From Fimbriiglobus ruber (GTDB taxonomy: Bacteria > Planctomycetota > Planctomycetia > Gemmatales > Gemmataceae), in NCBI RefSeq assembly GCF_002197845.1, contig NZ_NIDE01000001.1, positions 558,001-622,000 of the forward strand: a stretch of 64,000 nt of DNA, in the 5' to 3' direction. The notes beneath the pieces are model-generated. The model was not told the origin of the DNA. It worked only from the letters and a program-made list of their open reading frames with translations, and searched no databases. Position numbers and translations under genes: made by a program. Below are positions 35,440 to 44,741 of the stretch, one piece after another (positions within the stretch are counted from its first letter, which is position 1; each line of letters begins with the position of its first letter).

Positions 35440-38073
35440 GTGCCTGTTAACCTGTTCCACCGGGTGCGTCCGGCCTTGCCGGTCGATGTCGCACGAAATC
35501 GGATCTGGGTTCGTCTCGTGTTCGTCGTCATCAGCTACGGCACGAGTATCTTTCCCCTCGCTGCCGCCGAACCGTCCGTTCAGTTAAAGCCCGCCGTCGA
35601 TCTATATGGTGATCCACTGCCGGAGGGAGCGGTCGCCCGATTCGGGAGCGTCCGCTTCCGGCACGGCGACAAGATCCAGGCCGTCGCCTACTCCCCGGAT
35701 GGGAAGACGATTGCTTCCGGCGGGCGGGACCGAGTCATTTTGTGGGAAGCGGCGACGGGGAAAGCGCTTGCCTCGATGGTCTGGGAAACCCTGATCTCTT
35801 CGTCCACTCGGGCTGGCTCCAAGCGACAAGTAGAAGTCGGTTCCACGCGGGGACTCGCGTTTACAGCAGACGGTCAGCGGTTGATTGCGATTGTCTCGCG
35901 GCCGATCTCTCAGTCCAGCCTCCCGCGGTTGGCCTCTCAGTCCAGTCTGACATACGCAGTGCTATGGGATCTCAAAGGCCGAACGCCGCCCAGCTACCAT
36001 GAGATGTTTCAAGGGATCAGTAGCAAGGGTTGGCTATCCCTGGCATTCTCGCCCGACGGCAATCGCCTTGCCGTCGGAACCAGTACGGGTGATTCCCAGG
36101 TCCTTGATCTGGAAGAGAGCCAGGTCGTTACGACGGTGGGAGCCATGGGCGTGTTGGGATTGTTGTTTTCTCCAGACGGCAAATTGCTCACGGCGGTAAC
36201 GCCGAAGAGCATCGACGACGCGGACCTGACGACCGGACGGAAGATGCAACGGCTGACGATCGATCGAGCCGAACGGGCCGTCTTCGGCCGGACTGGTGAG
36301 TCCGTCTGGGTCGGGCGCGTAAGCGAGGAGTTGTGGAACGGCCAGGTGCTATCAGGCGACCTCAAACGGTGGGATCTCCGGACGGGATCGGTCGTTCAGA
36401 CGATCAAGACCGTCCCCGACAGATTGCTTTCACTCGCCGTTTCCCCAGACGAACAAACACTGGCAATCTGCACCCCCACAAACGGCCTGATCTTTTATGA
36501 CACGGCAACCGGACGGGCGGGTGACGCCATTTCGTCGGGATCGAAAGTCCGTTCTGGCGTGAACGGCTTGGCGTTCGCCCCGGACGGCAAGTCGCTCGCG
36601 ACCGCCGGCGGCAACCGGGTCCGAACATTCGACGTGCCTACCCGACGGGAGCGGCATCAGCTCGAAGAACACGTGGAGGCGGTCTGTACTCTCGCTCTGG
36701 CCAAGGATGGAAAACATGTGGCGACGGCGGGACGAGATGGGATGATTCGTACATGGGATGTGTCCACCGGGCGGGCCCTCAAGTTCTGGGCGACCGACCC
36801 GACCACTTGCGTCGATGCATTGGCGTATACGCCCGACGGTCGTCATGTCGTTGCGTCCGAACCGGGGTTGGTCAGGATGTGGGATGCGTCGACCGGGAAC
36901 GAGGTCCGCCGCTTCGAGAAAAAGAGCCGCCGGACCGTGGAGTACATCAACACCTTATCGCCGGACGGCACTCTCTTCGCCGCTTGCTGGGAAGGGAAGA
37001 ATTCCATCAGCTTGTACGATGTCGCGACCGGCCGGCTGCTGCGAGAGTTCTCCAGTCGGGCCACTCCGATCTCTCAAATGACGTTTGCCCCCGACGGACG
37101 ATGGCTGTTCAGTGTGGCCGAGAAGCGCCCAGCGGGGTACCGAATGCCGGCTTTAAACGAGGTCCAAGTTTGGGACACGGCGTTTGGTGGCCAGTTCTGC
37201 ACTTTTGACATCGAGAAATCATTCCATCGGAACGCGATGAGCCCGGACGGTAAGTTGTTGATCTCGGTGGCCGAAGCGGATGGGGACGAGCCGGCCTGCA
37301 TGAAATTTCGAAGTACCCAGACCGGAACGGAATTCCGCGAAAGGAGAATCCCGAAAGCGACTATTGCCACCTTTAGCCCGAACGGTCACTACGTCGCGAT
37401 CGGGGTGGAGAATAAAATCCGGCTCATCGAGTTGGTAACCGGACAGCTTGTTCAAGAGTTGGCGGGCGGCGTCGGTTCGGTAACAGACCTGGTATACACT
37501 CCCGGTGGCCGGCGATTGCTCTCGGCTCACCGCGACGGGACGACCTTGGTGTGGGATTTGTCGCTGCTTGCCGAGAGCATCGGGGACCGGAATACTTTGT
37601 GGGATGGGCTGGCATCGAAGGACGCGGCCGTCGCGTACCGAACAGCCGGGATGATGGTCGCGAACCCGTCCGTCGCACTCGCCGCATTGGGTGAGAAGCT
37701 CAGGCCAGCTCCGAAAGCGCGGACGACTGCCGAACTCGTCGCTGCTTTGGACGACCCGGCATTCACGACACGCGACGTAGCCAGTCGCGAACTGCGGCGA
37801 CGGGTGGAAATCGCGCCCGAAGAACTGAAGGCGGCGCTGGGTTTAGCGACATCGGCCGAAGTGCGATTGCGTTTGAACGAGATCTTGAACGCTGCCCCGA
37901 GTCCGTGGCCGAAGCTGACGGACGAAGAACTGCGACAGGTTCGAGCCGTGGGCGTGCTGGAGATGATCAGCACGCCGGACGCCCGGCGGCAATTGAAGGC
38001 GCTAGCGGGCGGCGACCTTTACGCTCTGTTGACCCGCGAAGCCCGGGCCGCGTTGCGGCGGCTCGGGGAGTGA
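35440..38073 (+). CDS. Secreted WD40-repeat protein with planctomycete C-terminal tail (paralogue 2)
   Basis: 877 aa, GTG start with GGAG upstream. Same architecture as the preceding gene: export signal, DLYGDPLPEGAVARFGS, FRHGDKIQAVAYSPDGK, WD units across the body (IASGGRDRVILWEAATGK, VATAGRDGMIRTWDVSTGR, LLSAHRDGTTLVWDLSLL), and the helical tail (LNEILNAAPSPWPKLTDEEL, TPDARRQLKALAGGDLYALL). The start and tail are closely alike, the central propeller more diverged, which fits tandem duplication with changed binding surface. Confidence 0.88.
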   Translation: MPVNLFHRVRPALPVDVARNRIWVRLVFVVISYGTSIFPLAAAEPSVQLKPAVDLYGDPLPEGAVARFGSVRFRHGDKIQAVAYSPDGKTIASGGRDRVILWEAATGKALASMVWETLISSSTRAGSKRQVEVGSTRGLAFTADGQRLIAIVSRPISQSSLPRLASQSSLTYAVLWDLKGRTPPSYHEMFQGISSKGWLSLAFSPDGNRLAVGTSTGDSQVLDLEESQVVTTVGAMGVLGLLFSPDGKLLTAVTPKSIDDADLTTGRKMQRLTIDRAERAVFGRTGESVWVGRVSEELWNGQVLSGDLKRWDLRTGSVVQTIKTVPDRLLSLAVSPDEQTLAICTPTNGLIFYDTATGRAGDAISSGSKVRSGVNGLAFAPDGKSLATAGGNRVRTFDVPTRRERHQLEEHVEAVCTLALAKDGKHVATAGRDGMIRTWDVSTGRALKFWATDPTTCVDALAYTPDGRHVVASEPGLVRMWDASTGNEVRRFEKKSRRTVEYINTLSPDGTLFAACWEGKNSISLYDVATGRLLREFSSRATPISQMTFAPDGRWLFSVAEKRPAGYRMPALNEVQVWDTAFGGQFCTFDIEKSFHRNAMSPDGKLLISVAEADGDEPACMKFRSTQTGTEFRERRIPKATIATFSPNGHYVAIGVENKIRLIELVTGQLVQELAGGVGSVTDLVYTPGGRRLLSAHRDGTTLVWDLSLLAESIGDRNTLWDGLASKDAAVAYRTAGMMVANPSVALAALGEKLRPAPKARTTAELVAALDDPAFTTRDVASRELRRRVEIAPEELKAALGLATSAEVRLRLNEILNAAPSPWPKLTDEELRQVRAVGVLEMISTPDARRQLKALAGGDLYALLTREARAALRRLGE

Positions 38074-38092
38074 AACACGACACTGTTCGCCG

Positions 38093-39679
38093 TCACAGTT
38101 CCCACGTCCCTGCGTTCGGTTTCTTCTTCTTCCGCGGCTTTTCGAGGCGGGGCGTAGACTCCGTGCCGGATACTTCCGACGGGGCCTTTTTCGCGGGAGC
38201 CGCGGTTTCGGGGGTGGGAGCCGGTTCGTCGACTTTAATGGGGTCGAGCGCGTCGATCGGGGCTTCGGACGCCAGTACCGGGATGATCGTTGTGTCGGTA
38301 TCCGGGGACGGCTCGGGCATCTGGTCGAAGTCCACGGCCCCAAAGCCGGACGACAGGCCGGCGGACTCGCCCTTGGCGCGGAGGATCAGTTTCACCGCGA
38401 CTTCGCCGAACGGGAAGCTGTCCCGAATGGTTTTGGTCAGGTAGCGGATGTACGTGTCGTCGAACAGTTCCGGGCCGTTGGTAATGAGTACGATGGTCGG
38501 CGGGTGGACGTCGACTTGCGTGGCATAGTAGACCTTGGCGACCCGGTTGGACCGGACCGGCGGGTTGCTCGCCAGCATCGCTTCCTGAATCACCCGGTTC
38601 AGCTCGCCCGTCTTCGCCCGCTTGCCGGCTTGCTTGTGCAACTGCTGCGTCAGGTTGAGCAGGCGGTAAACGTTTTTCCCATTCTTCGCCGTAATGAACG
38701 CGATCGGCACGTAGTCCAACATCGAGAAGACGGTGCGCAGGTAGTCGGACCACTTCTCCGTCGGTGTGGTATCCTTCGCCAGGTCCCACTTGTTGACGAC
38801 GAAGATCGCCGGCTTCTTGTGCTCGACGATGTACTCGGCGAGCTGCTTGTCGACCCGGCTGATCCGTAGTCGTGGGTCGAAGAAGTGGAGGACGACGTCG
38901 GCCCGGCGGATCGACCGCTCGGCCCGGTGGGAGCTGTAAAACTCGACGCTGCCCGCGAGACTCTTTTTCTTCCGCACGCCGGCCGTGTCGATCGCCAGGA
39001 ACACCTTGCCGTCCCGCTCGAAGCGGACGTCGATGCTGTCCCGCGTCGTCCCCGCGATCTCGGACACGATCACCCGGTCGGCCTGGGCGAGGCTGTTGAT
39101 GAACGTGCTCTTCCCGACGTTCCGGCGACCGACGATCGCAATCTTGAGTTCGATGCTTTTGGGGGCCTTGTTATCCCCGTCCGCGGGCAGGCGGGCCAGA
39201 ACTTCCGTGAGCAGTTCTTCTTTCCCGCGTTTTTGCTCGGCGCTGACGCAGAGCGGCGGGCCGTACCCGAGCCGGTAAAAGTCGGCCCCGGAGACGTCGA
39301 ATTTCGGGTCGTCGGACTTGTTCGCGACGAAGATGATCGGCTTGCCGATCTTCCGCAGCCGCTCGGCGACTTCCTGGTCGAGCGGGACCACGCCGTCGCG
39401 TACGTCGACCAGGAACAAGACGACTGCGGCCTCTTCGATGGCCACGCGGATCTGCCGCTCGACATCGGCCGTGAGGTTGTCGACGTCTTGGATGCCCATC
39501 CCGCCGGTGTCGACGAGGTCGAAGTACCGGTCCCCGGCGTACAGGGTCGTGGCGATGCGGTCGCGGGTGACGCCCGCGGTCGGGTCGACGATGCTGATCC
39601 GGCGGCCCGCGAGCCAGTTGAACAGCGACGATTTACCAACGTTCGGGCGGCCGACGATGGCGACGATCGGGAGAGACAT
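38093..39679 (-). CDS. der: GTPase Der (EngA), ribosome assembly
   Basis: 528 aa from ATG 39679. Two tandem GTPase domains: domain 1 with GRPNVGKSS, DTGG and NKSD; domain 2 (from about residue 173) with GRRNVGKST, DTAGV and NKWD, followed by the KH-like domain. Der is essential for 50S subunit maturation. The C-terminus carries an extra tail of about 90 residues, acidic then Ala/Pro/Lys-rich, ending in a KPRKKKKP patch, longer than in typical Der. It is convergent with the WD40 gene. Confidence 0.95.
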   Translation of the reverse strand: MSLPIVAIVGRPNVGKSSLFNWLAGRRISIVDPTAGVTRDRIATTLYAGDRYFDLVDTGGMGIQDVDNLTADVERQIRVAIEEAAVVLFLVDVRDGVVPLDQEVAERLRKIGKPIIFVANKSDDPKFDVSGADFYRLGYGPPLCVSAEQKRGKEELLTEVLARLPADGDNKAPKSIELKIAIVGRRNVGKSTFINSLAQADRVIVSEIAGTTRDSIDVRFERDGKVFLAIDTAGVRKKKSLAGSVEFYSSHRAERSIRRADVVLHFFDPRLRISRVDKQLAEYIVEHKKPAIFVVNKWDLAKDTTPTEKWSDYLRTVFSMLDYVPIAFITAKNGKNVYRLLNLTQQLHKQAGKRAKTGELNRVIQEAMLASNPPVRSNRVAKVYYATQVDVHPPTIVLITNGPELFDDTYIRYLTKTIRDSFPFGEVAVKLILRAKGESAGLSSGFGAVDFDQMPEPSPDTDTTIIPVLASEAPIDALDPIKVDEPAPTPETAAPAKKAPSEVSGTESTPRLEKPRKKKKPNAGTWEL

Positions 39680-39818
39680 CAAAATCCTCAGGTCAAAGTC
39701 ACACTTTCAAGTGACTCAACCGCGAGTGAGGCACCAGAACGAGTTCACCCGTCTATTCTAATAGGTGCCGTCGAAATTGGATAAGAATCCCAGGAACAAA
39801 CAGTCCGGGGGCGGGGGC

Positions 39819-40172
39819 ATGGCACGGTGCGACGAGGGTTACCAGTGCGACGTCTGCGGCCGGGACGTGGAATCGATCACCGATTCCGACCTCTACTTAC
39901 GCTACGTTTTGGGCGACGTACCCCTCGACCTGATCCACAAGTTGCCCGAGCGACATATTCGCTGTAACCCGTTTCTGGCGCAGTACATAGCGGACGAGCG
40001 GTTCCCGTCGCTCGCGTGCGACGGCCCGTTCGCCGCGGCGAATCTCGACGCCGATTTCGTCGCGGAAGAAACAGCGCGAGTCACCCGCGGTTGGCGTCGG
40101 TTGCAGGCGCTACCGATGCTGGGGCTGACGCTGGCAGAATATCCGCTCGCGGTTACGCCAGATGAGGGATAG
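39819..40172 (+). CDS. Small cysteine-containing hypothetical protein
   Basis: 117 aa. ATG 39819 follows a G-rich leader; a GTG 18 codons upstream is possible. C-x(5)-C-x(2)-C near the N-terminus (ARCDEGYQCDVCGRDVE) could bind zinc. The rest (SDLYLRYVLGDVPLDLIHKL, HIRCNPFLAQYIADERFP) has further Cys and no domain I can name. It is short, probably cytoplasmic, and located upstream of the LRR pseudogene. Confidence 0.7.
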   Translation: MARCDEGYQCDVCGRDVESITDSDLYLRYVLGDVPLDLIHKLPERHIRCNPFLAQYIADERFPSLACDGPFAAANLDADFVAEETARVTRGWRRLQALPMLGLTLAEYPLAVTPDEG

Positions 40173-40256
40173 TGTGCCCGATCTGTGAAACCAACGAGAT
40201 GACGGAGCCGTTAAGCTTTCGGATGCCGCTGTTCGAGTATCTGCCGAGAGGTGCAA

Positions 40257-42251
40257 ATGACGGACCGCGAAGCCCTGTACCAGGCCGTCCTCGCGGCGCC
40301 GGACGACGACTTGCCTCGGCTCGTTCTGGCTGACTGGTTCGAGGAGAACGGCGACCCCGAGCGGGCCGCCTTCGTCCGTCTCCAGATCGAACTCGCCCGG
40401 TTGGCCGAAGGCGACGCCCGCCGGGCCGAGCTGGAGGGCCTTGCTGCCGATTTGTTGCGGATTCATTGGACCACATGGTTGGGAGTGCGGGTCGAGGTGG
40501 CGCCGGCCAGTAGATGGGTGTTCCGCCGCGGGTTCCCGATGGAACTTGATTGGCGAGGCAGTCCAAGCGGGGACGAGCTAGCAAAATTCGTGGGCTCACC
40601 TTTTCTCGCTCAAATAACAAGGTTGAAACTATCCGTTGATATTATTGCGGATGCGTTCGCACACACACTCGCGACATCCGAGTACACATCCAATCTCACC
40701 GAGTTAGACCTCTCATTTAATGCCATTGGTCCTGCCGGGGTGGCGGATCTGGCAGCCTCCAAATATCTGAATCGGCTTTCTCAACTTGATTTAGGTAGTA
40801 ACCAGATCGGTGACGCAGGCGCGGATATACTCGCCGCCTCTCCTTGCACGGAGCGTTTGATCAAACTTGGCCTTCGAAGCACTGGAATCGGCCCCGCCGG
40901 CGTGAGGGCGCTGGCCGCCTCCCCGCGTTTGGCCAGCTTGAACACGTTAGATCTTTCGTCCAATGCACTTGGTCCTGCCGGGGCGGCGGAGCTGGCCGCC
41001 TCCAAATACCTGAATCGGCTTTCTCAACTTGATTTAAGGAGTACCCGGGTCGGCGATGAGGGCGTGACGATACTCGCCGCATCTCCTATCGCGGCGCATT
41101 TGATCAAACTTGACCTCGATAACAATGGAATCGGCCCCACTGGTGCGGAGGCGCTGGCCGCCACCCCGCGTCTAGCCTGCTTGAACACCTTGTCTCTTGC
41201 GCTTAACCCGATCGGGACGCGTGGCGCGACGGCCCTCGCCAGTTCACTGTATCTGTCCCGGCTCGACTCTTTGAACCTTGGGTGGTGCAGTATCGGCGAC
41301 GCCGGCGCGGCGGCCCTTGCGGCCTCGCCCCACTTGACCAGACTCACCACCTTGCATCTGAGTTAAAATGAAATCGGCGAAGATGGCGCGGCGTCCTTGG
41401 CTGCATCCCGACATTTGACGAACCTCAATTGGCTGGGGCTCGGGGGGAGTCTCGGGGGCAATCGGATCGGTGTATCGGGGGCAGTCTCACTGGCCGCCTC
41501 CCGCTCTTTGTCAGGGCTTGCTAGATTGAGCTTGCCCGAGGAACAGATCCTGGACGCCGGTGCAATTGCGATCGCATCCTCTACACATTTGTCCAAAATC
41601 GTAAATCTTACTCTCTGGAAAAACGGGATTGGCCCGTCGGGCGCGGCCGCAATATTCGCTTCTCCCCACCTGACAAACCTCGCCTCACTGGATATATCCC
41701 AGAACATTCTCCGCGGTCTGGCCGAGGCCCTTTCCGGGTCACGACACACGGTCCGGCTCCGCAGGCTGGATCTCGGGAGAACGCGGCTCGGAACCGCCGC
41801 GGTCGCATGTCTGTCGGGCTTGCCCAGTCTGGCCGACCTTTCGGTGTTGCGTATTGATGAGGGCGAGCTCGATTCGGCTGCAGCGACCGTTCTCGCGACC
41901 TCTCCAATCTTGAAAAAATTGGTCAGGTTATCCTTGAACTTCAACAGAATCGGTAACGAGGGGGCTTCAGCCTTGGCTTCCTGCGCCAACTTTGCCCGGC
42001 TGGACTCGCTCAATCTTGGAAATAACGAAATCGGTGACGCCGGCGCTGTCGCCCTGGCGTCTTCTTCGCTTCTGGGCCGTCTAACAGACCTCGTTCTTGC
42101 GGGTAACGACATCAGCGACAGGGGCGCATTCGCCCTGGTGGCGTCGCCATTCTCGACCCAATTTAAAGTCCTCAGTCTCCGAGGTAATCCGATCGGGCCT
42201 GCGGGCCGAAAGGCCTTGATCGACCGGTTTGGGACTACAGTGACAATGTGA
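40257..42251 (+). pseudogene. TIGR02996-LRR protein gene interrupted by an in-frame TAA
   Basis: The N-terminus MTDREALYQAVLAAPDDDLP and the following LVLADWFEENGD match the TIGR02996 repeat-companion domain; a series of RNI-type LRRs follows (LDLSSNALGPAGAAELAAS). At 41364-41366 the frame reads AGT TAA AAT GAA: TAA lies exactly where LRR units have a residue between LS and N. After it the same frame continues without shift as NEIGEDGAASLAAS and further LRRs to 42251. A TAC or TAT (Tyr) mutated to TAA would explain this. Uninterrupted it would be 664 aa; a truncated 369-aa product and a restart at TTG 41397 are possible. Confidence 0.8.
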
Positions 42252-42317
42252 TGAAATATCTCCTCTGCCCACGGTCGCTTCGATGGCAACCGCCGATTCC
42301 GCTGGGAGCTCAAAGAG

Positions 42318-42995
42318 ATGAAGGAGAGCGAGTGGTTGTCGTGCGCGGACGTGTTCGACCTATGGGATTCCTCGCCGCTTGGGAATTCTGCGACAGACCG
42401 CCAGTATCGACTATTTGCTGCCGCTTGCTGCCGACGCATCTGGCAGTGGATGCCCGATGATCGTGCCCGTCGTGCTGTGGAAACCTTGGAACGATTTGCC
42501 GACGGGCTGTGTGGCGCGGAGGAACGACAGGTCACACTCGACGCGCTCGTGGGTGAAGACGAAGACGATGCCGTTCAAGACGGGCCGCACACGCGAGCTA
42601 TGACCGCTGCCATTCTTTGTGCCGGAGACAACGGGTGTGATTCACTCCGTCTCGCAGACGAGGTGGCGGAGTCCTGTGCGGGTGCTGCGGCTGTGGCCTC
42701 GGGGATTTTCGACAGATCGATCTTTGTGGCCGAGCAAAAGCACCAGTGCGATCTCACCCGCGATATGTTCTGCAACCCGTTCCGCCCGGTCCAATTTCTC
42801 CCTGATTGGCGAACCAGTAGCGTGTCAGCCATTGCGAGCCGGATTTACGATTCGAGAGAGTTCGCCGTGATGCCCATACTCGCGGACGCGCTCGAAGACG
42901 CTGGGTGTGACAACATCGATCTCCTCGCCCATTGCCGTGGTACGGGCCCGCACGTTCGAGGTTGCTGGGCGATCGACTTAATCCTCGACAAGTAG
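42318..42995 (+). CDS. Gemmataceae-type hypothetical with Cys-rich N-terminal segment
   Basis: 225 aa. LFAAACCRRIWQWMPDDRAR and the C-terminal NPFRPVQFLPDWR, LADALEDAGCDNIDLLAHCR and GPHVRGCWAIDLILDK are segments I recall from many TIGR02996-associated planctomycete proteins, where they occur as a C-terminal module. Here they stand without TIGR02996, just after the LRR pseudogene that has it, so this may be the separated partner half. No catalytic motif; function unknown. Confidence 0.75.
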   Translation: MKESEWLSCADVFDLWDSSPLGNSATDRQYRLFAAACCRRIWQWMPDDRARRAVETLERFADGLCGAEERQVTLDALVGEDEDDAVQDGPHTRAMTAAILCAGDNGCDSLRLADEVAESCAGAAAVASGIFDRSIFVAEQKHQCDLTRDMFCNPFRPVQFLPDWRTSSVSAIASRIYDSREFAVMPILADALEDAGCDNIDLLAHCRGTGPHVRGCWAIDLILDK

Positions 42996-43140
42996 TAGCC
43001 CGAAAGAACTGGGTGAGGAATGGAAGGCAAAACCCAGCTTCTTGCATCTCGTGTGCTCCGAGACGCTTCATACGCCGATGGGAATCGACATCTCGGGCGA
43101 TTCCTTCGCCACGGGATTAGGTAAGCGTTTTAATTTTGCC

Positions 43141-43380
43141 TCACCTCATCATCGCGGCCACTTCGAGTTCCAACCGTTCACCCCGCTCGGAGTAGATCTG
43201 CGTGACATCTGCCTGGGCGTGGCCGTGTAGCACTTGTGCCGCCTCCAGCCCGAAGCGCTTCCGCATCTCGGTCTCGAACGTGTGCCAGAGCTGGTTCGGG
43301 TACCAACGCTGAAGGCCGACTTTTTTGCATGCGCGGACGTGTGCTTGGCAGGTCGCTTTGTGGTGGGAGTAAGCGGGAAA
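43141..43380 (-). pseudogene. C-terminal remnant of a tyrosine recombinase (integrase)
   Basis: Minus-strand reading of about 80 residues to the TGA at 43141-43143: YPNQLWHTFETEMRKRFGLE, AAQVLHGHAQADVTQIYSER, GERLELEVAAMMR. This is the end of a phage-type integrase, including the nucleophilic Tyr (TQIYSER) and the GH of box C. The conserved LRHT is LWHT, so the catalytic Arg is lost, and no N-terminal half is found upstream. It ends about 130 bp from tRNA-Arg, a usual integration target. Confidence 0.75.
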
Positions 43381-43513
43381 GGATTTCCGACATCGTGGAA
43401 TGGGATACCCCAGCGATTTGGCGTAGCACTATGCCATTCCCCGATGTCTTTGGCCGCTCTCTCGAATACCGACAGGTAAGCCTAAAGGCTATGGCGAAGC
43501 GGGTTTCTGTCAG

Positions 43514-43587
43514 TACCCCCGGCGAGGCTCGAACTCGCAACCTCATGCTTAGAAGGCACGTGCTCTATCCAGTTGAGCTACAGGGGC
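43514..43587 (-). tRNA. tRNA-Arg (anticodon TCT)
   Basis: On the minus strand the sequence folds as a full cloverleaf: acceptor GCCCCTG/CGGGGGT with two G-T wobbles, D arm GCTC/GAGC, anticodon stem CGTGC/GCATG with loop CTTCTAA (anticodon TCT, reads AGA), T arm GCGAG-TTCGAGC-CTCGC, discriminator A. CCA is not encoded. Confidence 0.96.
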
Positions 43588-43713
43588 AATTCTCTTTTAA
43601 TCCTACGGAATGACACCCGCGGTATCCACGAGGTTCGGCCGAGCCTGCTGGCAAGTTTTGCCACGGGATGACGGATAGAATACTGGTATCCGTCACCCGC
43701 GGAGCAACTTCTG

Positions 43714-44565
43714 ATGGCCGATTCGCCGCGTATTTTGATGTGTCCTCCGGACCATTACGGTATTGAGTACGAGATTAATCCGTGGATGAACCGGTCGCTC
43801 GGGGCGGTCCGCGAGCTGGCGTTTCAACAGTGGCAGACCCTCCGGTCCGCTCTCGTTGCGACCGGTGTCGCGATCGAAGAACTCGCCCCACAGCCGGGGT
43901 TGCCAGACCTTGTTTTCACCGCCAACGCCGGGCTGGTGTTCCGCGACACTTTTCTGAGCAGTCGGTTCAAACACGAAGTACGCGCCAAGGAATCGCCGTT
44001 TTTCGACGCCTGGTTTGCCGCCCACGGATTCCAGGTCGACCACATGCCGGAAGGTCTGTTCCACGAAGGCGCGGGCGACGCCCTGTTCTGCGGTGACACC
44101 CTCTTTGCCGGCTATCGCACCCGGTCGGACGCGTCCGCTCACCAGTGGGTGGCCCATCGTCTCGGGGTCCGATGCCTGCCGTTGGAACTGGTGAATCCGC
44201 GGTTTTATCACCTGGATACCTGTTTTTGCCCGATCGCTCCCGGGGTCGCCTTGTATTTTCCCGACGCCTTCGATGCGTACGGCCGCCGCGTCCTGGCCGC
44301 CCACGTGCCGACTTTAATTCCGGTCGTTGAAACCGAAGCCCAGCGGTTCGGCTGCAATGCGGTCGTCGTCGGCACGACGGTTGTGCATAACAGCCGGTGC
44401 CCCGGTCTCGCCGCGGACTTGTCAAAACACGGTTTTCGGTCCGTGGAAGTCGAACTCGACGAATTTCTGAAGGCTGGCGGTAGCGCGAAATGCCTCACAC
44501 TCCGCCTGGACGGTGAAGACGCGGCGGGGTGGAAACGGACGACTGATGGCGGGGCCGGCTCGTAA
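43714..44565 (+). CDS. Amidinotransferase-fold hydrolase (dimethylargininase/arginine-type)
   Basis: 283 aa. Guanidino-group-modifying (pentein) motifs are all present: FTANAGLVF (Asn-type substrate contact), HEGAGDALF (Glu/Asp), FYHLDTCF (catalytic His) and AKCLTLRL (nucleophilic Cys near the C-terminus). The size and KCLTL end match the dimethylargininase/arginine-hydrolase group rather than arginine deiminase. It should act on arginine or a methylated arginine in the cytoplasm. It follows tRNA-Arg by chance as far as I can tell. A strong promoter-like sequence downstream belongs to the kinase gene. Confidence 0.88.
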   Translation: MADSPRILMCPPDHYGIEYEINPWMNRSLGAVRELAFQQWQTLRSALVATGVAIEELAPQPGLPDLVFTANAGLVFRDTFLSSRFKHEVRAKESPFFDAWFAAHGFQVDHMPEGLFHEGAGDALFCGDTLFAGYRTRSDASAHQWVAHRLGVRCLPLELVNPRFYHLDTCFCPIAPGVALYFPDAFDAYGRRVLAAHVPTLIPVVETEAQRFGCNAVVVGTTVVHNSRCPGLAADLSKHGFRSVEVELDEFLKAGGSAKCLTLRLDGEDAAGWKRTTDGGAGS

Positions 44566-44650
44566 CATGCGGCAAATCCGCGCGAGTTTCGCCCGGCAGC
44601 CTATACCGCCCACGCTCTGCGATTTCGGCACTTTGTCCCGTCGCGGTGAA

Positions 44651-44680
44651 TTGACACCGCGAATAAGTTTGCTCTATAGT
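44651..44680 (+). promoter_or_regulatory. Sigma-70-type promoter for the kinase/beta-helix gene
   Basis: TTGACA at 44651-44656 and TATAGT at 44675-44680 are separated by 18 bp. Both boxes are at or near consensus, about 60 bp upstream of the TTG start at 44742. No terminator-like structure lies between. Confidence 0.6.
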
Positions 44681-44741
44681 TACGTGACGCGATAAAGTTT
44701 CCTTTCATGTTCTCACGATTCGTGGTGGCAAACAGAGACGT

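Noticed and set aside
43236-43613. Plus-strand frame with EWDTPAIWRST
   Set aside because: It runs opposite the integrase remnant and into the tRNA gene; the match to any family was too weak to call.
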